Assembly: GCA_021325655.1 (NCBI GenBank)
Contig: JAJPGT010000007.1
Span: 1-55,355 of the forward strand
Origin: Pseudomonadota bacterium
Lineage (GTDB): Bacteria > Chloroflexota > UBA6077 > JAJPGT01
Length of the DNA: 55,355 nucleotides
Direction: 5' to 3'
The stretch's first letter is position 1. Every line of letters starts with the position of its first letter. The position numbers and the translations under genes are program-made. Positions 16,776 through 25,546 of the stretch are shown in pieces. The notes under the pieces are model-generated. The model had not been told where the DNA came from. It ran no database searches and worked only from the letters and a program-made list of their open reading frames with translations.

Positions 16776-16806
16776 CGGACCGTCCGCTCTCGGAGTGGAC
16801 GGTCCG
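16776..16806 (+). terminator. glnA terminator hairpin
   Basis: CGGACCGTCC pairs perfectly with GGACGGTCCG. The stem continues inward through GCTC/GAGT (one G-U pair) to a three-base loop, giving 14 pairs. It starts 21 bases after the glnA stop. The tail (AATCGTTTC) is only moderately T-rich, but the stem is very stable. Confidence 0.75.
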
Positions 16807-16883
16807 AATCGTTTCGGGGCGTTTTCACCTCGGCCGCGTAGCGCTCCACGGTGATGTCCCCTCACGCGGCGCGACCCGTCTCC

Positions 16884-16889
16884 TACAAT
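16884..16889 (+). promoter_or_regulatory. possible -10 element of the acetoacetate decarboxylase-family gene
   Basis: TACAAT lies 33 bases upstream of the start codon and downstream of the glnA terminator, so a new transcript is plausible here. No convincing -35 hexamer lies 16-18 bases upstream (CTCACG). Confidence 0.35.
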
Positions 16890-16922
16890 GAGGTTCCAGA
16901 GAGGCTCTGGAAGGAGCAAGGA

Positions 16923-17624
16923 ATGCCTGAGCGCTGGGTTCTGCCCGAGGGATCACCCCTGTACCCGACGCTGCCGTACGTGTATGAACAGTACCGGCGA
17001 CTGAGCGTCTACTTCCGCGCTCCGGAAGAGGCGGTTCGCCAGATTCTGCCCGCGCCGCTGGAGTACGTCTCCGACGTGGCCGAGGCCTTCATCCTATCCG
17101 TGCCACAGGTCAGCGGCCTGGTGCCCTACTCGGAAGGCGGGATCGTCGTCACTGCCCGCTATAGGGACATCGTCGGCGGGCACGTCGCTTACGAGTACGT
17201 CGAGAACGACGACTCGCTGGCCGCCGGCCGCGAGATCTGGGGCTATCCGAAGAAGCTCGCCGCGGTCGGTTACCGTGAGGGGGGCGAGCGCGTCGAGGGC
17301 AGCCTTCGCCGCCGGGGGGTGCGTATCCTGAACGCCGAGGCGGTGCTGGACGGCAGCCCGATCCAGCCGCCGAGACTGCTGCCGCGCCTGGTCGTGCGCC
17401 GTATTCCCCGCGTAGACGGGCCGGGGCTGGAACTGGAGCAGGTGATCCTGAACGACCCGGAGGGCACGGTCGCCGAGCGCCGCACTGGCCGTGGCCACCT
17501 CGCCTTCGAAGCCTCCGACTGGGACCCGCTCTACAAGCTCGGGCCGCTGGAGGTCCTGGGGGCGGCACTGACCGTCGGCTCGTTCGTCTTGACCTACGGC
17601 AAGGAGCTTAGCCGCCAGGTGTGA
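16923..17624 (+). CDS. acetoacetate decarboxylase family protein
   Basis: 233 residues from an ATG with AAGGAG six bases upstream. The acetoacetate decarboxylase fold is indicated by the motif GREIWGYPKKLAAVGY, where the first Lys of PKK corresponds to the Schiff-base lysine of the decarboxylase and the second Lys lowers its pKa. FRAPEEAVRQILPAPLEY at the N-terminus is also typical. Many members are not true acetoacetate decarboxylases but act on other keto or enal acids, so the substrate is open. It stands alone between the glnA terminator and the convergent CoxL-like gene. Confidence 0.75.
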   Translation: MPERWVLPEGSPLYPTLPYVYEQYRRLSVYFRAPEEAVRQILPAPLEYVSDVAEAFILSVPQVSGLVPYSEGGIVVTARYRDIVGGHVAYEYVENDDSLAAGREIWGYPKKLAAVGYREGGERVEGSLRRRGVRILNAEAVLDGSPIQPPRLLPRLVVRRIPRVDGPGLELEQVILNDPEGTVAERRTGRGHLAFEASDWDPLYKLGPLEVLGAALTVGSFVLTYGKELSRQV

Positions 17625-17757
17625 GCGCGCGGATTCTCGCCTCGGGTTCGCGCGTTCTGGGTCCCTGGCCGAGCGGGAACGGCCGCCCTGGCGCGAGCAG
17701 GCGCGGCTGCAGCGGCCTGACCCGCGCCATTGCCCGCGGCCGCGAGATTCCTTCGCT

Positions 17758-20085
17758 TCACCCCTGGCCGGACCGCAGCAGCCGCCACACCTGCTGCGCG
17801 GTCGCTGGCATGTCCACCTGGCGGGCGCCGCGCTCGGCCAGCGCGTCCACGACCGCGTTGATCACCGCTGCCGGGGCACCGACCGTTCCGGCCTCGCCGA
17901 GTCCCTTGGCACCGAGCGGATTGAGCGGCGACGGCGTCTCGAGAAGGTCCAGCCGCAGCCACGGAATCGTGTCGGCCCGCGGCGCGGCGTAGTCGAGCAG
18001 GGACCCTGTCACGAGCTGCCCACTCGCGTCATAGATGATCTGCTCGAGCAGCGCCTGGCCGATGCCCTGGACGATCGCTCCCTGAATCTGTCCGTGGGCC
18101 AGCAACGGGTTGATGATGACGCCGCTGTCGTCCACTCCCACCAGGTGTTCCAGGTGGACCTGTCCCGTCTCCGGGTCGATCCGAACGACGGCGAGGTAGG
18201 CCCCGAACGGGAACATCTCCTCCGCCTGCCGGTACAGCGCTGTGGCTTCCAGGCCCGGCTCCTCTCCGTCCGGGAGGTTGGTGGCTGTGTAGGCCGCGTG
18301 GGCGATCTGGGCGAGCGTAACGGCCCGGCCCGTAGCGCCGGCCACGCCGAAGCCCCCGGCCACGCGCTCGACGTCCTCCGGGGCACATTCCAGGAGGTGG
18401 GCAGCGATGCGCCGCGCCTTGGCCTCCACGCGCTCCGCCGCCCGCGCCAGTGCGCTGCCCGCGAGCACCACCGTGCGGCTCCCGAAGCTCCCCACGCCGG
18501 GCGGCGTGGCCGCCGTGTCGCCATGCCGCACCCGGATGGTTTCGACCGGCACCCGCAGGCGGTCGGCGACGATCTGGGCCAGGGCGGTGACAGAGCCCTG
18601 GCCATGCGGCCCAGCCCCCGTGAAGACGGTGATCTCGCCGGAGCGTTCGACCCGGATGTGCCCGCCCTCCCACAGCGCGCCGCCGCTCGGCTCGATGAAC
18701 GTCGACAGGCCGATCCCTACCAGCTCGCCCCGGGCGCGGGCCGCCGCCTGCTGCGCCCGCAGCGTGGCGTACCCGGCCAGCTCCAGTAGGCGGTCCAGGC
18801 TCCTGGCGTAGTCGCCCGAGTCGTAGACCTGGCCGGTGGGGGTGCGATACGGGAAGGCGTCCGGGGGGATGAAGTTCCGCCGGCGCAGCTCGACCGGGTC
18901 GATCCCCAGGTCGCGGGCGGCCGTGTCCATGACGCGCTCGATCACGAAGCTCGCCTCCGGCCGCCCGGCCCCGCGATAGGGTCCCGTCGGCGTCGTGTTG
19001 GTGTAGACGCAGCGGACCTCGCTGGCTACGTGGCGCACGGCATAGGCGCCCGGGACGAGCACAGCCAGCCGTGCGGGCGGGACGAGCCCGGTCGGCTGGA
19101 GATAGGCGCCCACGTTGACCGTCGCGCGCACACGCAGCGCTTCCAGGTGGCCGTCGCCCGAGAACGCAGCCGCGACCTCGATGAGCGACTCGCGGGCGTG
19201 CATGCTGGTGAGGAGGTCTTCGCGGCGGGCGCTGACCCACCTGACGGGCCGACCGACCAGGCGGGCGAGGAGGAGCAACGCCAGGTCCTCTGGATACGCG
19301 TTCACCTTGGCCCCAAAGCCGCCGCCAACATCCGGAACGACAATGCGGAGGGCGCTCTCCGGGATCCCGAGCGCGTGCACCAGCTCGCTGCGCGCTCGAT
19401 GAGGCACCTGCGTGGACAGCCAGAGCGTGTACTCATTGGTCGCGGGATCGTAGCGCGCCACTCCGCCGCGCGGCTCCAGGGGCAGCGGCGCCACCCGGCC
19501 GTTGCGGATGGCCAGCTCGACCACGTGCTCGGCCGCCGCGAAGGCATCGTCGACGTCACCCGCTTCCCAGCTCTGGGTCGCCGCCAGGTTCCCGGGCACC
19601 GCTTCGTGGACGGCGGGAGCGCCCTCCGCGAGGGCGGCGTCGATGGTTACTACCGCCGGGCGGGGCTCGTACGCGATCCGCGCCAGGTCGGCCGCGTCGC
19701 TCGCCACCACCGGACTCTCGGCCACGACGGCGATCACGGGTTCTCCCACATAGCGCACCACCTCCCGCGCCAGCGGTGGTGCCGCCTGCGCCGCGGCGCT
19801 CGCCAGCGCCGGGTACACCGGCAGCCGGCCGCTGTCCGGGAGATCCTCCGCCGAGTAGACACCCACCACCCCGGGCAGGGCGCGCGCCGCCGCAAGGTCG
19901 AGGGAGGCAATGCGGGCACTGGCGAAGGGGCTCCGCACGAAGTGGACGAAGGCCTCGCCGGGAATCTTCAGGTCGGCCAGGTACTGACCCTGTCCGGTTA
20001 GCAAGCGCCGGTCCTCAAGGCGCGGCATCGGGACACCGATAGCGCCGGGCGGGCCTGCGCGGTCGGTATGCAGCGCTGCTGCCAT
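17758..20085 (-). CDS. CoxL-like molybdopterin-binding hydroxylase large subunit, orphan
   Basis: 775 residues, the usual length for the large subunit of xanthine dehydrogenase/CO dehydrogenase family enzymes. The N-terminal ald_xan_dh domain starts PRLEDRRLLTGQGQYLADL. Molybdenum-cofactor motifs are GGGFGAK (254-260), GVGSFGSRT (530-538) and the catalytic Glu731 in GLGEAGTVG. The active-site loop is GPYRGAGRPEA (368-378), the AYRGAGR form II type, not the CSFR loop of true CO dehydrogenase, so CO oxidation is unlikely. The enzyme normally needs an FAD subunit and a 2Fe-2S subunit; neither is encoded on either side. It must borrow partners from elsewhere or is a relic. The start is supported by GAGGAG upstream. 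Confidence 0.88.
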   Translation of the reverse strand: MAAALHTDRAGPPGAIGVPMPRLEDRRLLTGQGQYLADLKIPGEAFVHFVRSPFASARIASLDLAAARALPGVVGVYSAEDLPDSGRLPVYPALASAAAQAAPPLAREVVRYVGEPVIAVVAESPVVASDAADLARIAYEPRPAVVTIDAALAEGAPAVHEAVPGNLAATQSWEAGDVDDAFAAAEHVVELAIRNGRVAPLPLEPRGGVARYDPATNEYTLWLSTQVPHRARSELVHALGIPESALRIVVPDVGGGFGAKVNAYPEDLALLLLARLVGRPVRWVSARREDLLTSMHARESLIEVAAAFSGDGHLEALRVRATVNVGAYLQPTGLVPPARLAVLVPGAYAVRHVASEVRCVYTNTTPTGPYRGAGRPEASFVIERVMDTAARDLGIDPVELRRRNFIPPDAFPYRTPTGQVYDSGDYARSLDRLLELAGYATLRAQQAAARARGELVGIGLSTFIEPSGGALWEGGHIRVERSGEITVFTGAGPHGQGSVTALAQIVADRLRVPVETIRVRHGDTAATPPGVGSFGSRTVVLAGSALARAAERVEAKARRIAAHLLECAPEDVERVAGGFGVAGATGRAVTLAQIAHAAYTATNLPDGEEPGLEATALYRQAEEMFPFGAYLAVVRIDPETGQVHLEHLVGVDDSGVIINPLLAHGQIQGAIVQGIGQALLEQIIYDASGQLVTGSLLDYAAPRADTIPWLRLDLLETPSPLNPLGAKGLGEAGTVGAPAAVINAVVDALAERGARQVDMPATAQQVWRLLRSGQG

Positions 20086-20417
20086 CGGCCTGGCTCCTCA
20101 TCGGGACGCTGAGCTAGCAGGGAACGTGATCTCGAATGAGGCGCCGCGATCGTGGGCTTGCGGCGCCTACGAGTATTATCGCCAATGCAGCCTCGCCAGC
20201 AGGCGCGCACCCTGCCGTGGGGCAAGGCCGGCGCCGTTGGGATCACCACGCCGGGCAGCGCTGCTCTGGTTCCCGCCTCCGCGGATCACAAACCTCTGTC
20301 CAGCTCCCGCAACGGCCTCTGGCTGAGCTGGCGGGCACTGCGCCTATGGCCACCCGACGGCGCAGACAGGGCTGGAGCGTTCCCCAGCACCCTGCGGAGG
20401 CGCTTCCCACCCAGCAT
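20086..20417. other. intergenic region upstream of the CoxL-like gene
   Basis: A 332-base gap between two minus-strand genes. The only AT-rich spot is AGTATTATC at 20172-20180 (GATAATACT on the minus strand), a possible -10 for the CoxL-like gene about 90 bases from its start, without a good -35. No hairpin terminator for the Ugp operon end and no small gene could be recognised. Confidence 0.3.
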
Positions 20418-21173
20418 TCAGGTGGCAGTGCGCCCGGCATCACGCGCCGCGATGGCGACCCCCGGTCGATCGGAATCGACGAAATCCGTGTGGAGCGCCA
20501 GCAGTCGGTTGACTGACTGCTCGTCGTCTGCGGTGCCGCCACCGACGAGCAGCCCGGCCCGGTGCAGGCGGACGGCCAGCTCCTCGTCGAGCCATTGCCA
20601 GGGCAGATCGCCTCCGTCGGCGCGGCAGGCGCGGATCAACTCGAGCGGGTCCTGTGCTGGGCGGCTGCGGTGGAACAGCAGGATGCAGGGAACCTCCGGC
20701 CGCGCCTCCTTCGCCGCCAGGATCTCTCCGGGCAGGAAGGAGCAGATCGCGAGATGGGGGCGAGAGGACGACCGGGCGATGAGTTCGGCGATTTCCGCCC
20801 CAACCCCGTGGGCCTTCGCCTCCACCACGGCGCCAAATGGGACCCGCGCCTCGATCCAGCGCAGGAACTCGAGGAAGGTGGGGATACGCTGGCCGGCGAA
20901 CTGGGGGCTGAACCAGCTCCCGGCGTCGAGCCGCAGCAGGTCGTCGAGCGCAAGGGTGGCCACAGCTCCACTCCCATCAGTGGTGCGGTCGACCGTGGGA
21001 TCGTGGATGACGACGAGCGCCCCATCCGCGCACCGTTGGACGTCCATCTCTACGTAGTCGGCGCCGAGCGCGCGTGCCGCTTCGAACCCGGCCAGCGTGT
21101 TCTCCGGCGCAATGTCCGGCGCGCCCCGGTGGCCACCGATACGCAGCCCGCGCCCGATCCAGGACCAGTCCAT
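20418..21173 (-). CDS. ugpQ: glycerophosphodiester phosphodiesterase
   Basis: 251 residues with no signal peptide, so probably cytoplasmic. The GDPD TIM-barrel motifs are complete: GGHRGAPDIAPENTLAGF (HRG at 15-17, PEN at 23-25), EMDVQ (metal-binding Glu42 and Asp44), and HDPTVDRTTDG (His57). It hydrolyses glycerophosphodiesters to glycerol 3-phosphate and an alcohol. Its start codon overlaps the ugpC-like stop (TGATG), so it is the last, translationally coupled gene of the importer operon, as with UgpQ in enterobacteria. The final residues are variable, with no lesion. Confidence 0.92.
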   Translation of the reverse strand: MDWSWIGRGLRIGGHRGAPDIAPENTLAGFEAARALGADYVEMDVQRCADGALVVIHDPTVDRTTDGSGAVATLALDDLLRLDAGSWFSPQFAGQRIPTFLEFLRWIEARVPFGAVVEAKAHGVGAEIAELIARSSSRPHLAICSFLPGEILAAKEARPEVPCILLFHRSRPAQDPLELIRACRADGGDLPWQWLDEELAVRLHRAGLLVGGGTADDEQSVNRLLALHTDFVDSDRPGVAIAARDAGRTAT

Positions 21174-22270
21174 CAGCCCTCCTCACGCACAACGACGCCA
21201 TCTGGCGCGAGCCGCCCCGGCGGCTCGATCCGCACGGCCGTGTCGGCGTCGAAGAAGTGCCAGCTTGCCGGGGAAACGGATACGCCGACGCTCGTCCCGG
21301 GCCCCAGGCTCGCCACGACCTCCGGGTCTGCCAGCGCCCGCACCTGACTGCCCGCCACCTCCAGGTGCACGAGCACGTCGCGCCCGAGATTCTCCAGCAA
21401 GCGGACGGAGCCGGGCAGGCCGGTGGGTCCGAGCCGCACCTGCTCGGGGCGCACGCCCACGACCGTGCGCGCGGCGGCGGACCCGAGCGCTTCCAGGACC
21501 GGCGCCAGCGCCTGTTTCGGAAAGCCGGCGTCCGGGTCGCTCAGCGCCCAGATGTTCATCGGCGGCGCGCCGATCAGGCGGGCGCACAGCAGCGAGAGCG
21601 GGCGGGCGTAGATCGCCGCGGGCGTGTCCAGGCCAATGATTCGTCCCTCGGACATCACGGCCACCCGGTCCGCGATCGCGAGCGCCTCCGACTGGTCGTG
21701 GGTCACGAGGATGGTGGTCATCCCCAGCTCGAGCTGCAGCCGGCGGATCTCCGCTCGTGTCTGGGCACGCAGGTGCGCGTCGAGATTGGACAGCGGCTCG
21801 TCCAGCAACAGCACCCCCGGCCGCTTGACCAGGGCCCGGGCGAGCGCCACCCGCTGGCGCTGCCCGCCAGAGAGCTGGTGCGGCCGGCGCGACAGCAGCC
21901 CGCCCACGCCGACCAGTTCGGCCGTCTGCGCGACCAGGCGATCAGCCTCCCGGCGTGGCAGCTTCGCCACCTCCAGCGGGAAGCGGATATTCTGCGCGAC
22001 CGTCATGTGGGGATAGATCGCGTAGTCCTGGAAGACGTAGCCGATGTTGCGACGCTGGGCGGGCAGCGTCGTCACGTCGCGGTCGTCGAACAGGAGGCGG
22101 CCGGCGCTCGCCCGGGTGAATCCGGCCACGAAGCCCAGCGTGGTGGTCTTCCCGCAGCCGGAGGGCCCCACCAGCGCTAGCAGCTCGCCTGGCGCGATTG
22201 TCAGGCTGAGGTTGTCGACCGCGACCACCGGGCCGTAGCGGACCGTGAGCCCTTCGATTGCCACCCGCAT
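21173..22270 (-). CDS. ugpC: ABC transporter ATP-binding protein, UgpC/MalK type
   Basis: 365 residues. The nucleotide-binding domain has Walker A GPSGCGKTT, signature LSGGQRQRVALARAL, Walker B VLLLDEPLSNLD and the switch THDQSEAL. The C-terminal third is the OB-fold (TOBE) regulatory domain of the MalK/UgpC group (VVGVRPEQVRLG). It powers import by the permease pair encoded just upstream on the same strand. Length and order are normal. It starts ten bases after the ugpE-like stop. Confidence 0.92.
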   Translation of the reverse strand: MRVAIEGLTVRYGPVVAVDNLSLTIAPGELLALVGPSGCGKTTTLGFVAGFTRASAGRLLFDDRDVTTLPAQRRNIGYVFQDYAIYPHMTVAQNIRFPLEVAKLPRREADRLVAQTAELVGVGGLLSRRPHQLSGGQRQRVALARALVKRPGVLLLDEPLSNLDAHLRAQTRAEIRRLQLELGMTTILVTHDQSEALAIADRVAVMSEGRIIGLDTPAAIYARPLSLLCARLIGAPPMNIWALSDPDAGFPKQALAPVLEALGSAAARTVVGVRPEQVRLGPTGLPGSVRLLENLGRDVLVHLEVAGSQVRALADPEVVASLGPGTSVGVSVSPASWHFFDADTAVRIEPPGRLAPDGVVVREEG

Positions 22271-22279
22271 CTGCCGGCC

Positions 22280-23131
22280 CTACCCCTTCACCGCGCCGCC
22301 GACGTCGGCAGCCCCAACCAGGCGGCTCTGCAGCAGCGCGAAGGCCACCAGCACCGGGATGACTCCGAGCAGGCTTCCCGCCGCCAGCAGCGTCCAGTCG
22401 ACCCCGCCTTCCGACGGCTGGACGAACTGCCGCAGCAGCACCGTGTACGGCTGGACCTCGGGGCGCTGGGTCAGGATCAGCGGCAGTGAGAACGAGTTCC
22501 AGCCGTCGACAAAGGCGAGTGTGGCGACGACCAGGACCCCAGGCATCGCTAGCGGAAGGAGGATCCGCCAGGCCACGGTAAACGCCCCGGCGCCATCGAT
22601 GCGCGCCGCCTGCTCCAACCGGATCGGGATCTGCCGGATCGTGCCGGCCATCAGCCAGATCCCGAGCGGGGTGGCGCCGGCGACGTAGGCCAGGACGAGG
22701 CCGATCTGCCGGTCGTACAGATCGGTCCGCACGTACAGCAGGAACAGCGGGACGACCCGGGCCGCAGCCGGCAGGAAGTTGAGGGCGAGAAACATCAGCA
22801 GCAGTGCCCGGCCAAAGCGTAGATCGTAGCGCGCGAGCGCATATCCGGCCAGCGACGAGATGATCGCGGTCAGCAGCGCGGCCGACAGGCCGTAGATCGC
22901 AGCGTTCAGGTAGGGCCGCAGCCCGATTCCCTTGGCGCCGAACAGCACGATCGAGAAGTTGTCTAGCGTCAGTGCCGACGGCACGATCCCCACCGGGAAG
23001 GTGAAGCTGCCGGCCGGGCGAAACGCCACGGACAGCACCCAGAAGACCGGAACGAGCGTGAACAGCAGCCCGAGGGCGAGGGCCAGCCAGCGGCCGGCTC
23101 GCTGCACCGGGCTGAGCTCCATCAGCTCCAT
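22280..23131 (-). CDS. ugpE: ABC transporter permease, UgpE type
   Basis: 283 residues with six predicted membrane segments and the EAA coupling loop (LEQAARIDGAGAFTVAWRIL). Two ATGs are possible: 23131, with GAGG eight bases upstream, and 23122, which overlaps the preceding stop as TGATG. The first is preferred. It pairs with the UgpA-type permease to form the channel of a sugar-phosphate or polyol-phosphate importer. It is closer to the UgpE/MalG group than to peptide permeases. No lesion was seen. Confidence 0.9.
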   Translation of the reverse strand: MELMELSPVQRAGRWLALALGLLFTLVPVFWVLSVAFRPAGSFTFPVGIVPSALTLDNFSIVLFGAKGIGLRPYLNAAIYGLSAALLTAIISSLAGYALARYDLRFGRALLLMFLALNFLPAAARVVPLFLLYVRTDLYDRQIGLVLAYVAGATPLGIWLMAGTIRQIPIRLEQAARIDGAGAFTVAWRILLPLAMPGVLVVATLAFVDGWNSFSLPLILTQRPEVQPYTVLLRQFVQPSEGGVDWTLLAAGSLLGVIPVLVAFALLQSRLVGAADVGGAVKG

Positions 23132-24102
23132 TTCTTCGCCTCGCGCTGCCAGATGATGACGTAGCCGGCCGCCAGGAGCAGGCAGAATACGAAGAGGATG
23201 AGCGTCACCGCTGCCCCCTCGCCGACGTCGCCGCGCTTGAACGTCAGGCGGTACATCGTCAGCGCCAGCGTCTCGGTCTGGTAGATCGGTCCGCCACCGG
23301 TCAGCACGAAGATCAGGTCGAACACGCTCAGGCCGGTGATGAAGGCGACCAGCGTCGCCAGCAGCATGGCGGGCCGGATAGTGGGCAGAATGATGCGCCA
23401 GACGATCGTCCCCAGCCCGGCGCCATCCGAGCGTGCCGCGAGCACGATGCTGCGCGGGACGTTCGACAAGGCCGAGCTGACGATCAGCAGGACGACGCCG
23501 TAGGCCGCCCACACATTGGCCACCACCAGCGCCCCGATCGCCAGCCAGCGCTCCACGAGCCAGGGGATCGGCGCGATCCCGACCAGCCCGAGGATGGCGT
23601 TGGCCAGTCCGATCTGCGGATCGTAGACGAGCTTCCAGGTGTAGCCGATGACCACCCCGGCGATGACCCAGGGGACCAGGAAGATCGCGAGCAGGAGGCC
23701 GCGGGCGGTCGGCTTCAGCGAGGAGAGCGCCAGCGCCAGCGTGGTCCCGAGGCCCAGAGAGCCAACCACCGTGCCGAGGGTGAAGACGACCGTGGCCTCG
23801 ACGACCAGGCGGAACGGCGGCTCGCGGGAGTTGATCACTGCCCCGAAGTTCTTGAGCCCAACCACGGCCGGGGCGGTGATGTTCGCCAGCGTCGCGTCCG
23901 TCAACGAGTACAGCAGGGCGCCGACGTAGGGGACCAGCACCAACGCCAGGAGCGGCAACAGCGCCGGCCCCAGCAGGAGCCAGGGGACAGCCCGGCCAAG
24001 AGCGGGGAACGCCCCGGCCGGGCTGCGCCCGAGTGCGATGGGGAGCGGTCGGCTCCCCTCGTCACTGCGCGAGAAGCTGGTCGACCTCTGCAGCCGCGCC
24101 AT
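23122..24102 (-). CDS. ugpA: ABC transporter permease, UgpA type
   Basis: 326 residues. The start chosen is ATG 24102, with AGGAGG well spaced upstream. This makes the first 41 bases overlap the end of the binding-protein gene in another frame. The first ~30 residues are hydrophilic, followed by RAVPWLLLGPALLPLLALVL and five further membrane segments. The coupling loop is AARSDGAGLGTIVWRIILP. It overlaps the ugpE-like gene at its 3' end. An unusually long overlap between ugpB and ugpA is the only odd feature; the start could also lie slightly downstream at a non-ATG codon. Confidence 0.88.
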   Translation of the reverse strand: MARLQRSTSFSRSDEGSRPLPIALGRSPAGAFPALGRAVPWLLLGPALLPLLALVLVPYVGALLYSLTDATLANITAPAVVGLKNFGAVINSREPPFRLVVEATVVFTLGTVVGSLGLGTTLALALSSLKPTARGLLLAIFLVPWVIAGVVIGYTWKLVYDPQIGLANAILGLVGIAPIPWLVERWLAIGALVVANVWAAYGVVLLIVSSALSNVPRSIVLAARSDGAGLGTIVWRIILPTIRPAMLLATLVAFITGLSVFDLIFVLTGGGPIYQTETLALTMYRLTFKRGDVGEGAAVTLILFVFCLLLAAGYVIIWQREAKKWS

Positions 24103-25528
24103 CGAGGGCCTCCTGCGGCGTGGCGCTGCCCTGGACCGCTTTCTGAATGGCGGTGAACAACTGCTCGACGATCTTGGGGTACTGCGGCACCGCCGGCGCG
24201 AAGTGCACCACCTTGGCGGCCTCGGCGACCACCGGATAGTAGGGATCTTCCTGGAACGCGGCGGTGTTGGCAAGTCCGGACTTGCGCACCGGCACCCGCG
24301 AGTTCTTGACCTCGAATGGAGTGATGTTGGGCGTCGCCTCGACGGTCGAGATGAACTCGAAGGCGAGGTCCTTATTGGGGCTGTCCGCGCCGACGCCGAG
24401 GAGCCAGCCACCAGCAGCCGAGGCCGGCCTGCAGCCGTCGCAGATCGGGGGCAGCGCAGACCCGAACTTCTGCTTATAGGTGGCGGCATCCAGCTTCGAA
24501 TCGACCCAGCCGTCGCCCACGGTCGCCAGCATCATCGCGTACTGGCCGGAGAACACGGAGTTCAGCACCGCGTCGGCGTCCTGGCCGAGCACGGCCTTGG
24601 ACGTCACCCCGTGCTTGTTGACCAGGTCGACGAGGAGCTGCAACGCCTTGACGCCCTCGGGCGAACTGAAGGCGGCCTTGGTCTGTTCGTCGTTGAGGAT
24701 CTGCCCGCCTGCCATAAACAGGTACGGATACCAGCGGTCCGCGGTCCCCTCCTGGGCAGCCGCGGGGAAGCCGATGCCGGACACGCCGGGCACCTTGTCC
24801 TGGATCTGCTTGGCCATCGAGATCATCTCGTCCCAGGTCTTCGGCGGCTTCTCCGGATCCAGGCCAGCCTTGCGGAAGAGGTCCTTGTTCCAGACGAAGG
24901 TGCGGACGTCGGTGTAGGCCCAGGCGGCATAATACGAGCCCTTCCACTTGGACGACGCGAGATAGCTGTCCGGGATATCCGTCGTCTGGTCCCACTTGGC
25001 ATAGTACGAATCCAGGTTGGCGGCGATCCCTTTGGCGGCCATCTCGCCCACCCAGATCTGATCCATCTGGAACACGTCCGGCTTCACCCCGCCGGCCTTG
25101 CTGAGGATGATCTTCTGGTACTGCTCGTCATACGGAGAGCCAACCAGGTTGACCGTTACCCCGGGGTGCTTGGCCTCGAAGGCCGCCTTGGCCGTCTTGA
25201 ATGGGCTGTCCATGTTCAGCGTGTAGTCGCGCACCCAGACGTTGAGCGTCACCCCGGTGGCAGCCGCGGCCGTCTGAGCCGCGGCGGCGGGCGCAGCCGT
25301 CGGGGCCGGGGCAGCGGGCGCGGTGGTTGGAGCGGGCCTGGCCGGGGCGGCGGTTGGGGCCGCAGCGGCCGGGGCGGTCGTCGGCGCAGCGGGAGCTGTT
25401 GGCACGGCCGGGGCTGTGGCCGGCGCCGCGGCCGGGGTGAAAGTCGCGGCCGGCGCCGGGGGGCCGGCCGCGCAGGCCTGTGCGAGAAGCGCCAGGGCGA
25501 TCAGGAGCACACTGGATCGAGTTCGCAT
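24062..25528 (-). CDS. ugpB: extracellular solute-binding lipoprotein, UgpB type
   Basis: 488 residues. The signal peptide ends in the lipobox LAQAC, so Cys19 should be lipidated and the protein tethered outside the membrane. Residues about 20-92 are an exceptionally long Pro/Ala/Thr linker, typical of Chloroflexota lipoproteins. The binding domain follows: LNVWVRDYTLNMDSPFKTAK, KPDVFQMDQIWVGEMAAKG, FVWNKDLFRKAGLDPEKPPK, and CDGC in the C-terminal lobe. It is a family 1 carbohydrate/glycerol-phosphate-binding protein. AAGGAGG precedes the start by seven bases. The ligand is inferred as a glycerophosphodiester or sugar phosphate from the downstream GDPD gene. Confidence 0.9.
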   Translation of the reverse strand: MRTRSSVLLIALALLAQACAAGPPAPAATFTPAAAPATAPAVPTAPAAPTTAPAAAAPTAAPARPAPTTAPAAPAPTAAPAAAAQTAAAATGVTLNVWVRDYTLNMDSPFKTAKAAFEAKHPGVTVNLVGSPYDEQYQKIILSKAGGVKPDVFQMDQIWVGEMAAKGIAANLDSYYAKWDQTTDIPDSYLASSKWKGSYYAAWAYTDVRTFVWNKDLFRKAGLDPEKPPKTWDEMISMAKQIQDKVPGVSGIGFPAAAQEGTADRWYPYLFMAGGQILNDEQTKAAFSSPEGVKALQLLVDLVNKHGVTSKAVLGQDADAVLNSVFSGQYAMMLATVGDGWVDSKLDAATYKQKFGSALPPICDGCRPASAAGGWLLGVGADSPNKDLAFEFISTVEATPNITPFEVKNSRVPVRKSGLANTAAFQEDPYYPVVAEAAKVVHFAPAVPQYPKIVEQLFTAIQKAVQGSATPQEALDGAAAEVDQLLAQ

Positions 25529-25546
25529 GCCTTCCCTCCTTGACCC

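Noticed and set aside
15333..16919. A 528-codon minus-strand frame opposite glnA
   Set aside because: Shadow of glnA; Val/Gly/Arg-rich and without family resemblance.
17758..20085. Assignment as aerobic carbon monoxide dehydrogenase
   Set aside because: The active-site loop is of the RGAGR type, without the Cys of the CSFR loop, and no small or medium subunits are adjacent.
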